Shown: positions 17,158 through 29,756 of the stretch, piece by piece
How the letters are laid out: every line of letters starts with the position of its first letter
How positions within the stretch are numbered: position 1 is the stretch's first letter
DNA from: Glebionis coronaria
Lineage: Eukaryota; Streptophyta; Magnoliopsida; Asterales; Asteraceae
Length of the DNA stretch: 64,000 nt
Direction: 5' to 3'
Assembly (NCBI GenBank): GCA_025667525.1
Contig: CM046879.1
Span: forward strand, 390,561,039-390,625,038
Program-made: the position numbers and the translations under genes
Notes under the pieces: model-generated
Databases searched by the model: none
What the model was told of the DNA's origin: nothing
Seen by the model: the letters and a program-made list of their open reading frames with translations, nothing else

Positions 17158-18570
17158 ATGGATGCTGAATCCTCATCAATTCAGGATCAGCCGATAGTGT
17201 CAGAATTTCAAGATGTATTTCCAGAAGAACTTCCGGGCATACCACTTGCACGTGAAGTGGAATTTAATATCGAGCTCATCCCAGGAGCTGAGCCGATTTC
17301 CAAGGCCCCTTATCGCATGGCTCCCATAGAGTTAAAGGAGCTGAAGGATCAACTGCGAGAACTTCTGGAACGAGGTTTCATTTGACCGAGCGCATCTCTA
17401 TGGGGCGCACCGGTCTTATTTGTTATGAAGAAGGACGGCAGTATGCGTCTTTGCATAGATTATCGCGAGCTCAACAAGATTACCATCAGGAATAGGTATC
17501 CACTCCCACGTATAGACGATCTGTTTGACCAACTCCAAGGGGCCAAACATTTCTCCAAGATTGATCTTAGGTCAGGCTACCATCAGCTACGGGTTAAGGA
17601 GCAGGACATAGCCAAGACTGTTTTCCGTACACGCTATGGCCACTACGAATTTGTAGTCATGCCATTCGACCTGACCAATGCTCCAGCAGTGTTCATGGAT
17701 TTGATGAACAGAATCTTCCATGAATTTTTGGACAAGTTCGTCATTGTTTTCATCGATGACATCCTGATTTTCTTTAAGTCCAAGGAGGAACACGAAGACC
17801 ATCTTCGTACAGTACTACAGATTCTTCGCTAGAAGCAACTGTATGCTAAATTCTACAAGTGTGAGTTCTGGTTAGACAAGGTGGCATTCTTAGGTCACAT
17901 TGTATCAGTAGAAGGAATCACTATGGATCCAGAAAAGGTTGAGGCTATTACTAAGTGACCGAGGCCGACATCAGCGACTGAAGTCCGCAGTTTCCTAGGC
18001 TTAGCTGGCTATTAACGTAGGTTCGTGGAGAACTTTTCCCGCCTAGCACTACCATTGACCAAACTGATGCGGAAAGGGGAGAAATTCGTCTGGACTGAAG
18101 AACGAGAGAAGAGCTTTGAAGACCTGAAGCGGAAGTTAGTATCTGCACCTATTCTTACTCTCCCATCTGGTACGGGTGGATTTCAAATCTACAGTGATGC
18201 ATCGGGGAAGGGACTTGGTTGTGTTCTCATGCAACATGGGAAAGTGATCGCGTACGCTTCACGGCAACTTAAGCCTTATGAGGAAAATTACCCTACACAT
18301 GCCTTGGAACTTGCAGCAGTCATGTTTGCATTGAAGATATGGAGGCACTACTTATATGGAGAATCATGTGACATTTTCACAGACCACGAGAGCTTCAAGT
18401 ATATCTTCACTCAGCGTGAATTGAACATGAGACAGAGGAGATGGTTAGAGCTATTGAAGGATTATGACATTAATCTGCAGTATCATCCCGGCAAGGCGAA
18501 TGTAGTGGCAGATGCACTTAGCAGAAAGTCCGGAATGATCAACGCATTGAGATTGAGGAGGAAATCATAA
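17158..18570 (+). pseudogene. R3 reverse transcriptase and RNase H
   Basis: RT motifs are in order: [73 protein letters not shown] and the catalytic FIDD near 17749-17760. RNase H follows with [13 protein letters not shown] (Asp near 18195), [24 protein letters not shown] and ADALSRKSG. Stops interrupt at 17383 (TGA), 17830 (TAG), 17956 (TGA) and 18013 (TAA), and the frame is lost again near 18540-18570. Lineage: FIDD and [16 protein letters not shown] fit plant chromoviruses. Confidence 0.9.
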
Positions 18571-18575
18571 GAGAC

Positions 18576-20057
18576 TTGGAGCGACTAGACATAGAGATCA
18601 TGGTAGGTGGACAGCACAGTTACTGGGCTAATATTAGAGTAGAACCCGAGTTACTCTCTAAGATCAAGGAATCTCAGAAAGATGATGGAGAAATCTGGGC
18701 GATAATTCAGAATTTGGAGAAGCAGACAGAATTTCGAGTAGATGTAGATGGTATCTTATGGCAGGGCACGAGACTTTGTGTTCCTGATGATCAAGAACTC
18801 CGGGAAGCCTTGTTAGCTGAGGCTCATTGCTGCCTATTCTCTATACATCCTGGTTCGACCAAGATGTACCATGACATCAAGCAGTACTTTTGGTGGAGTG
18901 GTATGAAACAGGATGTTGCCACTTACGTCTCCAAATGTCTTACCTGCCAGCAGGTTAAGATCGAGCATCAGCGATCTGGCGGTCTTCTTCAATAGTTAGA
19001 TATTCCAGAGTGGAAGTGGGATAAAATCACCATGGATTTTGTTACTGGTCTTCCGCCAAGCAAGAGGAAGCACGATGCTTTGGGTTATCGTAGATCGACT
19101 TACCAAATCAGCTCATTTCTTACCGATCCGCAAGGAAGATTCGGTCAGTAAACTCGCCGATACTTATAGAAGGGAGATCATGATACTCCACGGTGCTCCA
19201 TCCATCATCGTCTCAGACAGAGATCCTCGATTCACTTCGCGATTCTGGAGAAGTCTGCAGAAAGCTTGGGGTACACAACTTAAGCTTAGCACGGCTTTTC
19301 ATCCTCAAACAGACGGGCAGTCAGAGCGAACGATTTAGACATTAGAAGACATGTTGTGGTCATGTGCGTTGGAATGGACGGGTGATTGGGACGATTATAT
19401 ATGTTTGGTGGAGTTTGCATACAACAACAGTTGGCTCGCAAGTATCAAGTGTGCTCCTTTCAAGATGTTGTATGGCAGATTGTGTCGCGCCCCAATCTTC
19501 TGGGATCAGGTTGGTGAGCGAACACTTGAAGGACCAGAGATCATAGAGTTGACTAATGAGAGGGTCGCAGTAGCTAAGCAGAAACTTCAAGAAGCACGGT
19601 CACGTCAGAAGAGCTACGCAGACAAGCATCGTAGGGACATACATTTTAACGTAGGAGGTCACGTTTTCCTTAAGGTTCGTGCCGTTAGACGTTTTGGAAT
19701 TAAAGGTAATCTCAGTCCTCGACTCATCGGACCGTTTGATATCATTGAACGAGTCGTGAAGTATCTTACCGTTTTGCGTTACCTCCGCAGCTTTCTCATG
19801 TACACAATGTGTTTCATGTGTCCTTACTCAGAGGGTACCAGTATCATCCCCTTCACATGGTTCAGTATCCACTGGAACAGATTCGTGAAGATCTCACTTT
19901 CATAGAAGAACCCGAACGAGTTCTTGACAGACAAGAACGAGTCATGAGAAGGAAGACGATTCCATTCGTCAAAATCCTTTGGAGGGATCATACCGAGCGG
20001 GAAGCCACTTGGGAAACAGAGGAGTCTATCCGGGTTTCTTACCCTCATTTCATATTT
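18576..20057 (+). pseudogene. R3 integrase with chromodomain-like C-terminus
   Basis: The HHCC zinc domain is visible (HCCLFSIHPGS ... CLTCQQ). The catalytic core has Asp in MDFVTGLP, Asp in IVSDRDPRF and Glu in GQSERT, so the DDE residues are present. It is broken by TAG at 18993 and 19336, a frameshift near 19075-19085 and another near 19745-19800. The C-terminal block from 19809 (VLDRQERVMRRKTIPFVKI, WRDHTEREATWE) is a chromodomain-like module known to steer chromovirus integration to heterochromatin. Confidence 0.88.
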
Positions 20058-20123
20058 TGAATTCGGGTATGTTCTTCTTTTCCAGTTTACTTTATCTATA
20101 ATTCGAGGACGAATTATTCTTTT

Positions 20124-20137
20124 TAGGGGGGAAGAGT
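20124..20137 (+). other. R3 polypurine tract
   Basis: TAGGGGGGAAGAGT directly precedes the 3' LTR start TGTAAAACCC. It would prime plus-strand synthesis. Confidence 0.88.
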
Positions 20138-22843
20138 TGTAAAACCCGCATGCTTTTACCGTGAATAGTACCCTTACAATAGTACGTACATGATTAGAAC
20201 TTTCCTTTTATAACGCGTTTACGTTTCACGAACAAGAATTACAAGTATTACGTACATGTTATAACACGATAAGTATTTATTACGTATGAACACACGATAA
20301 TTATTCCAATAATAATTATAATCACGAACATACGAACATGAAGTCATGAACGTAAATTAATCATGAGCTAATATTACGTATGTATGTATATTTATTACGA
20401 TCACGAATAAATATATTAAGTCACGAACGATAACTAATTAAAACACGTAAAAAACGAACACGAGAACACACTTATATTTTAGACACGGAAAATGTTCGGG
20501 TTACCCTTTCTAAGCCCCATACCCGCGGCTACCCCAAGACCAAAGGGGCCAAGCCCATTAATTTTACTAAACAAGGAAAAAGGGAAAAGATTATTTTCAT
20601 AATTCAAGATTTAGAAAATAACTAAAAACCCTAAAAATCCCTTTCCTTCTTCCTCTCTTGGCCGCCAGGTTTACATCACCAAAGGAATGATTCGGTTGAT
20701 TTTGGTGTTTGATCTAGTGCAAGGATCATTGTGTGTTCATCCTTCTTGATTTCACGTAATCGGTATAAACCCTAACTCTTTTATTTTATGTTTTGAGTTA
20801 TTTAATCACATAAAATCATGAAGGTTTTTATTAAATTAATTAAAAACAAGTAATTAAACATGTTACAAATCATGGGGTGAAATCAATTATGGGTTTAGGG
20901 GTGTTTGTTGTTTGGCCGACGCCTAACCGAGCCCCAAGAGGGGTCTCGGCTTGGCTTATACTCACACCACCGAGACCTTAAGGTCTCGGTTTGGTGATGG
21001 TGGTGTCACGGCAGCAGCAAGGGAAAGAAACCCTGACTTAGGTCGGGGTTTGGTGATGTTTCGGGTCCGGTTCATGGGTTTTAATCACGGGCCCGGTTCA
21101 CACATGTGTAGGTTTAAAACACGGTTTGGTTCATGAGTTATTTTTCAAGGTTTATTATTTTTTTACAAGTTATATTATTTTTCAAGATCTAAAATTAAAT
21201 TAATTAAACCATGAACATGATTAATTTAATTTACATGACTTAGGTTATTAATTAGTGATTCATGAATTTTAACCTAAGTATATATTTTTTAATTAGAGTA
21301 TATAATTAATTAATTATTAAAACCATGACTTATAATTATTTAATTAAATCATGTTATATTTAATTAAATACTTTAACCTATAGTTTACTTAATTTACATG
21401 AAATAATTAATAAACTATACTATATAATCACATGACTTAGAATATTAATCAGAAAACACTTAAGCTTATATAATTAGCTTAATTATCCAGCTTATATCTA
21501 ATTATGGAAACTTTCTATTTTTGGAAACTTTCTATTTTTTGTAACTTTCTATTTTTGGAAACTTTCTATTTTAGGAAACCTGCTATTTTTAGAAAGTTAC
21601 TTATTATTACACAACAAGTATAATAATACATGAAATACAAGTAATACTTAATCAGAATAGACAGAATATATGATAAACACAATATAAAGCTTAAATCAGT
21701 AAAACATGACATGAACATATAAAACAAGCTAAGACATGATATAAAAACCAGTCACGTACTCAGTAATCAGATACTTATACACGTATGTATTTATGTAGCA
21801 TTAGTGATACCGAAGTAGGACTCTCTTCCGTTCGTCTTCTCCGTTCATTGGACATAAGGTACGAACTCTCCGTCCTTTCAGTATGGACATTCTTTCCTTA
21901 TTAGGATTTCCCCGTATGCAGCCAACTGTTTTCCCCATTATATGTTTTATATGTTTTGAGTGCTTATGTTTAATTAGAATACCTAAAGCCATATACATGC
22001 ATGACAAGTTTCACCTAGTTATGGAGGTACCATAATCATAACACTAGAGGCACCACTATTATGACTTTGCCACGGCGGAGTGATAGCTCGTGGCGTCCCT
22101 TTCAGCTTTTGGCCATTTATTATATCATCAGGTGGGGCGTACGGGTGCATCCTAGTTTACATGTTTTCAGCAGATTACTCAGGATAAATGTGGTGTGTGC
22201 CTTGCATCCTTCATAACGTGCTGATCCCTCCTACCCAAAACCAGTATATTAAATTAGAGACAACCCCTCTAATTTGCATGACGAGGTCACCCCTCCATGT
22301 ATTCATGCACGTTGATATTTCATGACCTATATTGGCTAATGGTAAATATGTTAAACAGTTTTTACAAGATAAACATAAGGCTTTTCAAACTATACAACCA
22401 GTTTTACTATGATATAATCGGGTTATATAGGACTTAGTTTCTTCCGCTGTTTCATGCTTATATGCCTATATTATTCATGCTTTACTTGTATATCCGTGCA
22501 TTTAGCGTTTTGCTCAGCCGTTTTCCTTTTCATGTTCCCAAAACGGTAGGTACTCAGGGACGCTCGTAGACTTTAAGCGTACGTGCATATGGACTGGAAG
22601 CTTTCAAGCCTTCTTTACTTTATGCATTTATCTATACTTTGATACTCATTTCCATGGACATTGTTTAGTCCTTTCATTTACAGTACTTATGTTTGTGTGT
22701 GATGAGTTCTACTTTTGGACTACCGATGTTTGATTCCGGTATTTCCTTTATGGTCATGTAATGTTTAGACATTTATCCTTGTATGCTTTGATGACACGCC
22801 ATAATCACGCGTGACATTCCATTTATCAAAATGGGGTGTTACA
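20138..22843 (+). repeat. R3 3' LTR
   Basis: This 2706-bp copy matches the 5' LTR except for scattered substitutions and several indels (for example, a block of about 60 bases near 4320-4400 of the 5' LTR is absent around 21340). It carries the same 18-bp repeats (21505-21598). It ends GGTGTTACA, followed by the TSD AATAA. Confidence 0.93.
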
Positions 22844-22848
22844 AATAA

Positions 22849-23192
22849 AGCTATGGAAATGGAACAAAGATTAACATGTTTGTAAACATGTTTTGAAATG
22901 TTGAACAATTTCATTTATTTAGACTTTTTTATGTTTCTTGTTCTCAGAATTTTATGTTAACTAACTAATACTTTGTGTTGGATTTCTTAGTATTTTGATC
23001 CTTAGATTTTTATGTGATCGTTTTTTGATTCACATATCTTTGTGCATTTCTTTTGTTAGTTAGCTTTCTAGATTTTGGTTTATCATCTACTTTGGCTTGA
23101 TATAGACTTGTGAAAAATCTGGGGTTTTAAAAATTGCTGGAAGGACCTTTTTCTGAAGGTTCTGTCCACGGATCCTTAAATACCTGCGGTTC
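22849..23192 (+). mobile_element. R0 right part, no gene
   Basis: Sequence resumes after the R3 TSD with GCTATGGAAATGG. It is T-rich and noncoding in my reading, possibly the 3' end of the R0 transcript; AATAAAG at the junction could act as a poly(A) signal. It ends where R1 begins; the five bases before R1 are GGTTC, the expected TSD, whose second copy lies outside the window. Confidence 0.5.
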
Positions 23193-26059
23193 TGATATGA
23201 GTGAAATCTCATATCAATTATATCATATTTAACTCTAAAACACAAAGTAAAATACCTGATTTTGATGTGAAAAAGCAGTATTATGGGTATACTTTGTTGT
23301 TTGTGCTTATGTAGGTAAAAAGATACAATATTGAAGCAAACATGGAATTCAAGCCAATATTGATGAAGAAAAGACAAAAGAAGGATGAAAAATGACAAGT
23401 CAAACAAAGTCAAAAGACCTTTCTTGACAACTTTTAAAGTAGAGGGACTAAAAGCGACAAGTTGGAAAAGTTAAGAAGATAGTCAGATCTGGTCAAAGTT
23501 CAAGTCAAAAAGCCAAGGGATCATTCTTGCTCAAGTATGAAGTCAAAAGGGCCAAAATTGACAAACTTATGAAGTTCCTAGCTCAAGATTCAAAGCTGAT
23601 AACCAAAGGGACCTATTTTGCCATAATGGAAAGAATGAAAGACTTAACCCGTGTGTTATAACTCTCGACCAATGAGATGGAAGTATTTGTGAGTAGAGGA
23701 TCACCACATCAACTATAATAAATAGAAAGAGAGAATAAGTGGACGAATCACAATAGTAACCCATCCACCAATCATATTTCAGAAACGGATATTGATCCAT
23801 GTTTAATACTTCCCTCCAATAAAAACATAACACGTGGACCTCCTAACTCCGAAACGAAGAACAAGATAGAGTGGATTTCACAAGGAGCTCTCAACATGAA
23901 ATATACTTGGAATGGAGAGACAAATCTATCCCACCTATCTAATTAAACTGAAACCCACTAATGAAGAAAATCCCAATTGTGTTCATCACCTATAAATTAC
24001 AATCAGCTAATTGAAGACACGTGGAAGGATGTTATTGGATGCAACACGTCACAGGTACCTCACCAACACTCATTCTACTCTATAAATACCCCAGTTCTCT
24101 TTCATTTCTTGTAATTTAGCTTAGTGTGTAAAACACACACATTTCCCAATTTCTCTTAATTTTGTTTCACACAGTTAGATAACTCGTCTCAAAGTGTCTG
24201 ACAAACACTTTGAGAGTTAGTTAGTTAAGCTCAGTTGTAACTACTTCTTCCATTAATGAAATCCAAATTTACCCAAATTCACTTTCATCTTCAATTCACG
24301 TGCTCTCTCCTTCTATCTTGTTGTTATATGATTGATTATGTTGTTCTTATATGAACAATAGAGTTGTTTTGAGCTTGATTTGGAAGCTTGTTAATGATCA
24401 AACAGTTCAGACTCATTCCAGCTCACAGCCATAGCTATTGTTCTTTGACCAAACTTGAAGCATAGTAGAATTATAGATGATGATGATGATTGATAGGGTT
24501 GTAGATGAGTTGATTTGGTGTTGATAGAGCTATAAGTGAGCTCAACGCTCCACTTCTTCACCAAAGAAGCCTTCAAGTTTCTTATTAGTCGGTTCTTTAA
24601 AATTCCTCTAAAATTCTTAGTCTTCATGCATATTGTTGTGTCTTAGTGTAAACAAACTTGTTGATTCCTGTTATGTTTTATTTTCAGTCATTTGATATGT
24701 GTTGAGTAGTAGATAGCCTTAGCAGTTGGATTTGTTAGTTCTCATTCCTTATAATTGTGCTTATCAGTTTAAGTAGTGTTTGGTAGTAATCATCAATCAT
24801 GGATCTAGTTGTTAAAAGTTGTTGATTAGAGTCAGTATTCACTCACTATTTGGTATTAAGTAAACCTACAATTTTTTGGAGTCATACATAAAGTCAAACA
24901 GGCAATTAGTCATTAAAAATCTTTGGGTCAGTTTAACAGCCAAAACATGTACTTTTCAAACCCTTGCTAAATCTTTATTACTAGGAGTTAGGTAGTGATT
25001 CTTGTTACTGAATGTAGCTTATAGCATAAGCTTTCTAGACATATAGATTAGACAATACAGTTCTCAGTATTTAGCTAGATAGAATAATCCTTAGAGCAAT
25101 TGCAGGTTTCTATGACAACAGCTTATCAGATTGTCATTTCCCACTTATTTCTTTCATAAAACTAGTGATTTCCTTCCACAAACTTGTTGCATAAGTTGAG
25201 AAATTGAGATTTGACTAAGTCAAAGTTGGTTAATTTTGGTCAACGCTTGGTCAACATAAGCCAAAACAGCTTATTTGATTTTCCAGCTTATTCTGTTGAG
25301 CTTTTTAAGATTTTCTTAGATAGGTCTTCCTCATTTGGCCTTTAGATCATATTGTGAGCAATTCAACTTAAGTTCTTAATCCAATAAGCTGTTCTCTTAA
25401 ATAGTGCTTATTCAAAAATAGCATATTTGGCTTATATACCATTTCAACCAAAATCCTTGATACTGGCTAGGTAATTTTGCATTATAAGTCTTTTGAAACA
25501 AAAATCAGCTTAATTGGTGGCTTATAGCTCTAGTTCTAGCTTAATCAAGTCACGTTACCTGTTTTTGGTTAATCACTAGTTAATTTTGCACTTTAGTCCC
25601 TAGCTTTTAGGGAGTTTTTTAATCTATTATTAATAGTTAAGAACTTTTTAGGGTTTGCACTTAGGTCCCTGGAATTAGCTGTTTGTTACATTTTCAGTTA
25701 AGTAGTTTACAAGTTTGTTACATTTAGTTACAAGTTTGTTATACTTACATTTTCAGTCCTTTAAGTTTTAGAATTTACAATTTCAGTCCTTGCACATTTA
25801 TAAACTTCACATTTTGAGAAATTTGATATTTGTGTATTAGATACTTGTACATTTTGCATTAAATTTGGTATGTGTACTTTGTTTTAGATTAGTACGGTTA
25901 CGCAGTGATACTATTTTTACTTTTTATGTGCTTTGTGAAATTAGACCTAGATTACCAAATCATTACAACCTAACACCAAAAACAATTTGTGAACCGGATT
26001 TCTATTGGATAATCGATTCGTATTGAGTTGGGAATTACGAACTTAAATTTGAAGTATTA
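23193..26059 (+). repeat. R1 5' LTR
   Basis: The start is fixed by the copy at 61403. The end is inferred from the PBS at 26062 and by analogy with R2, where two bases separate LTR and PBS. It opens with an 8-bp hairpin (GATATGAG...CTCATATC). TATA is at 24080-24088. An 11-bp perfect hairpin TCTCAAAGTGT/ACACTTTGAGA (24187-24215) lies about 100 bases downstream. CTTCCATTAATGAAA near 24250 recurs in the R2 LTR. Beyond the first 61 bp no second copy is in the window, so divergence cannot be measured. Confidence 0.8.
24080..24088 (+). promoter_or_regulatory. TATA box of R1
   Basis: CTATAAATACCCC is a strong plant TATA element in the middle of the LTR, placed upstream of the hairpin expected to lie in the R region. 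Confidence 0.7.
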
Positions 26060-26061
26060 AA

Positions 26062-26079
26062 TGGCACCGCTGGCGGTTC
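26062..26079 (+). other. R1 primer-binding site
   Basis: TGGCACCGCTGGCGGTTC corresponds to TGGCGCCGCTGCCGGTTC of R2 with two changes. TGGCGCC is the usual start of the PBS in Athila/Tat elements. The changes suggest decay after insertion. Confidence 0.8.
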
Positions 26080-26731
26080 TTTACGTGGAGATTGACGATT
26101 GATTGGCGGTTACAATTGGATTTTAGGATCAGTTCACCTTGTGAACGTTCCTTTTACGTATCATAAATCAAAAATAAAAAAAACTCAAAAAGATAAAAAT
26201 ATAAAAAAATAAAAAATCACAAAAATCAATTATTTCTTAAGAATTGAACAAAAAAAGTAATCTTTTTCCTAAAAGATTACACCAAAAATATATTGTATGT
26301 ATTGGTTTCACTCGTTTTTACGTACATACTATATTTTCATAAAAAATCAAATAAATACAAAATTATTTTTGATATATTATTATATGTAGATACATATAGG
26401 TAGATACTAACAACCAATCCACTTACTTCCACAAGTATTGCTTTTGCAATACACCGTATTTGGGGGCGTTCCGGTCCTAAGTACATGTATCGATCAAAGT
26501 TAATTAAGGCACTATAGATAAGTACTACAATCTACTTAAACTTGAGAAAGAGGCCACTGTGTGGGGGGTATACGGCGAGTGTATTACACATGCTAAAGAA
26601 GCAGGCTCTTAAGTGCTACGCACCGCCTCGTTTCTCCGCTTCCTTGTGGGTCTTTCAAGGGTGATAGTAGTGAGTGGTGTGCCACCGAATTAGTACTACA
26701 TATCAATATATTTTCTCGTGGATATTAATTA
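26080..26731 (+). other. R1 leader with two hairpins
   Basis: A-rich leader without a gene. Hairpins lie at 26227-26246 (CAATT...AAGAATTG) and 26257-26280 (GTAATCTTTT...AAAAGATTAC, 10 bp perfect). The second is identical in R2, at the same distance from the PBS. The region 26400-26700 also matches the R2 leader in patches such as GGGGCGTTCCGGTCCT. Confidence 0.7.
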
Positions 26732-27990
26732 TTGCACCTCGAGAGAGATAATATCTTCTCTCTCAAAAGTCGACCGAGAGCTCCTCTCACATTCTTAGAG
26801 TTGAGTTGCATGCGCACCCGAGGGCGTGCACATATACCTTTTGGTGTACAACCCCTTCCCCCCAAAAGGAAGAAAAAGAACAAGAACAACACCGTCCATC
26901 AAGTCGATCCAGAGTATCGTGCTTTCAACAACCCACAAGAAGTCATGGCCGCCGTTGATATAGACCATTGATTGAGATCCTCCAATCAAATGTGGATGAG
27001 AATGCGGATGCTATTGTTATACCCGAGATACCCGCAAACACTTTTGAGCTTAATACATGCATGATTAATATGGTTTCTTATATCCCCTTCCTAAGGAGAC
27101 CCATGGATGACCCCCACGACCATATCAAGATATTTATGTCACTTTGCAATACACTTAAGTATAATGGGTTCCCTCATGATGCTTTTAAGATGATCGTATT
27201 CCCTTTCTGCTTAGAAGGTAATGCTAGGAATTGGTTAGACAAGCAACCTTCTATGAGCATTTTCACTTGGGAGGATTTAAAGAAGAAATTTGTTAATAAG
27301 TTCTTTCCTCCTTCATGAACCACCGCCTTGAGAAACCAAATCATAGGTTTTCAACAAAAGCAAGACCAAAACGTTAGTGAGGCTTGGGAAGAGTTTAAAG
27401 AGTTGTTGAGAAAGTTCCCAAACCACGGTTTTAACCAAGTTCACCAAATTAAAACCTTCTATAATGCTTTGAAACCTCACCATTAAAATTCCCTTAACTC
27501 GTCCGCGGGTGAGAAAATTCTTTCAAAATTCACACAAGATGCATGGGATATCATTGAGACAAAAGCCATGGTTCAAACAAATAATCAAAGAGATGAGGTG
27601 GTCCATGTTGTTCAAGAGACTTCTCACACATCCATTGATAATCAACTCCTCAAGAACCACAATGAAATACTTCAAGCACTTGACAAGACTCAAAAGACGA
27701 ATCAAGCCTTTATAAAAGTTTCCTTGAACAATTCTTCTTCCAATGATGTTAAGGCTATTACCCTATCTTGTGAGACATGTGGAGGTCCTCACTCATACTT
27801 ACAATGTGATAAAGTTCAAAACTTTCAAGGTGAATGCTATGCTTATCAAGATGAGGGAAGAGAACATTTTAAACCCAACATCAACCCAATCACCTCTCTT
27901 ACAAGTCCAACAATTACCTTGCTCCACTCGGTTTCCCTCTCCATCAACCCACCTAAAACCAAAAACATCCTCCACAATTGCTTCGAATAA
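26732..27990 (+). pseudogene. gag: R1 gag (capsid and zinc knuckle)
   Basis: A basic N-terminal frame (26732-26971) gives way to another frame from 26968 with capsid motifs: MVSYIPFLRRPMDDPHDHI, FPFCLEGNARNWLD, FTWEDLKKKFVNKFFP, SEAWEEFKELLRKFPNHGF and IKTFYNAL. A knuckle-like CETCGGPHSYLQC follows near 27772. Breaks include the frameshift near 26960, TGA at 27316 and TAA near 27484. The C-terminus is lost near 27990. The knuckle is the same type as in R2. Confidence 0.83.
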
Positions 27991-28427
27991 ATCAAGGGCC
28001 AAAGGGAAATTACCAAGGGCACAACAACAATAGAGCACCCAATAACTTTCAAAACCAAGAAAACAACTTTCATGGCAATACCCAAGGATCTTACAATCAA
28101 CCTCCACCTTTCCAACAATAAGGATTTCAAGGAAATGGAAAAAATGAGTTTAATACCATTGAGCTTCTTCATAAGATGAACGAACCAAGACAATGAAAGG
28201 AGATATCAAGATAATGAAAGAAAGATCCGTGAGAGTGAAAAAAGAACTCAAGATCAATTAAGAGCTATGCAAGAGGAAACAAACAAAAGGTTTATGATGC
28301 TCTTAAATCAAAGACCACAAGGTGCTTTACCCTCCAACACTCAAACCAATCCAAGGGCAAATGTAAATGCAATTACTACAAGAAGTGGGAAAACAACCAT
28401 TGATCCTTTAATGCCTCCTACACTCCT
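27991..28427 (+). pseudogene. R1 gag-pol linker remnant
   Basis: Sequence in mixed frames still resembles the basic, Q/N-rich linker after the zinc knuckle (the stretch near 28250-28400 reads like QEETNKRFMMLLNQRPQG then ITTRSGK). Several frameshifts make it unreadable as one product. Confidence 0.6.
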
Positions 28428-29756
28428 TTGGTAACTCCTACTATGGTCCCTCCTTGTGATAAGCCTACAACTTCAAAGCCTACACCTTCCAATCCTATAC
28501 CTACTACTCCTTCACCTTCTGAACCTATCAATGAAGAAACCAACGAAGAGAGTCCTTCAACAACTACCACTCAACCTACACCAAAAACAAGTCTTCCATA
28601 CCCTTTAAGATTGAGAAAGGAGAAGCTTAAGAACAAGGATGACATTCAAGTGTCCAACTTTTTGACGATGTTTAAGCAATTGAATATCAACATATCCTTT
28701 GCGGAAGCTCTAGCTTACATGCCCAAGTTTGCCAAAATGTTCAAAGACCTTCTCTTAAATAAAGAAAAGTTGGCTGACATGCCTAACACTTCATTGAACG
28801 AAAATTGTTCCGCGGTGTTGTTGAAAACTTTACAAACTAAACTTGAAGATCCGGGACGGTTTTTGATTCTTTGTAATTTCCCGGGGGTGAAAAATTGCAT
28901 GGCACTTGCAGATCTTAGGGCAAGCATAAATTTGATGCCTTTGTCGGCTTGGAAACAACTTTCTCTTCCTGAGCTCATTCATACTAGGATGACCCTTGAG
29001 TTTTCAATAGCTTATCTGGTGGGGATTGCGGAAGATGTGTGTATAGGAGTCGATAAATTCACATTCCCCGCGGATTTTGTAGTTGTTGACTATGACATGG
29101 ACCCTAGAGTTCCTCTCATTGTAGGAAGGCCTTTCTTAAGGACGGTTCATAATCTTATTGATGTGGCGGAAGGAGAACTAAGTATGAGGGTCGAGGATGA
29201 GAAAGTAACGTTTAAGTTGGGGAAAGTTACTAAGAAGTCTCAAAGTTGTGAAACCGTTAAAATTGTGGATGTTCTTGATGAGGTTTGTAATGAACATTTT
29301 CATGAAGCTTTCAAGAATGATAATGAGAACATTCCACATGTAGAAACTGTGGCCTCAATTGCTCCCTCCTTAACACCATTTGGAGAGAGTGATTTCCTCT
29401 TAGAGGAATTTGAGTCTAACTTTCTTGGAAATGAAGATTCTCCCACCAATTGGGAAGAATACATTCTTACTATCCAAAAGTTAATCAATGAGGATCCCAT
29501 TCCTTCACCTATTCCACAAGAGGTTACTAATGATGATCCATCATTAGTGAAAGCTTCTATTGAGAGTCTACCTTCTCTAGAGCTTAAGGATCTTCCATCA
29601 CACCTTGAGTATGCTTTCTTAGAGGGAGAGGACAAATTACCCGTTATCATAGCCAAAGACTTGCAAGATGATGAGAAGGATAAGCTTATAGAAGTTCTTA
29701 AGAAGCATAAGAAAGCCATAGCTTGGAAAATATCCGACATAAGGGGAATTGCCTAA
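28428..29756 (+). pseudogene. R1 protease and start of RT
   Basis: The longest R1 frame (442 codons) begins with a P/T/S-rich linker. Then come YPLRLRKEKLKNKDD, the conserved pre-protease block (FAEALAYMPKFAKMFKDLL), and the protease with CMALADLRASINLMPLS. In the family this site has Gly after Asp-Leu; here it is Arg (codon AGG at about 28917), which should abolish activity. VPLIVGRPFLRT is the second protease motif. The end (DLPSHLEYAFLEG ... WKISDIRGI) is the RT N-terminal extension. A frameshift near 29750 separates it from the RT palm. Confidence 0.85.

Larger units (their letters stand above)
3138..22843 (+). mobile_element. R3: Ty3/gypsy chromovirus with 2.7-kb LTRs
   Basis: Two long direct repeats (3138-5902 and 20138-22843) begin TGTAAAACCCGC, end GTGTTACA and are flanked by the 5-bp duplication AATAA (3133-3137, 22844-22848). 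A PBS complementary to initiator tRNA-Met follows the 5' LTR and a polypurine tract precedes the 3' LTR. The order gag, zinc finger, PR, RT, RNase H, IN, chromodomain defines a plant chromovirus; the Tekay/Del lineage is my best guess. All genes carry stops or frameshifts. R5 interrupts the PBS. The two LTRs differ at scattered positions and by a few indels, so the insertion is not recent. Confidence 0.93.

Noticed and set aside
23087..23413. 108-codon minus-strand ORF across the R1 left border
   Set aside because: It spans the junction of two elements and has no recognisable domain.
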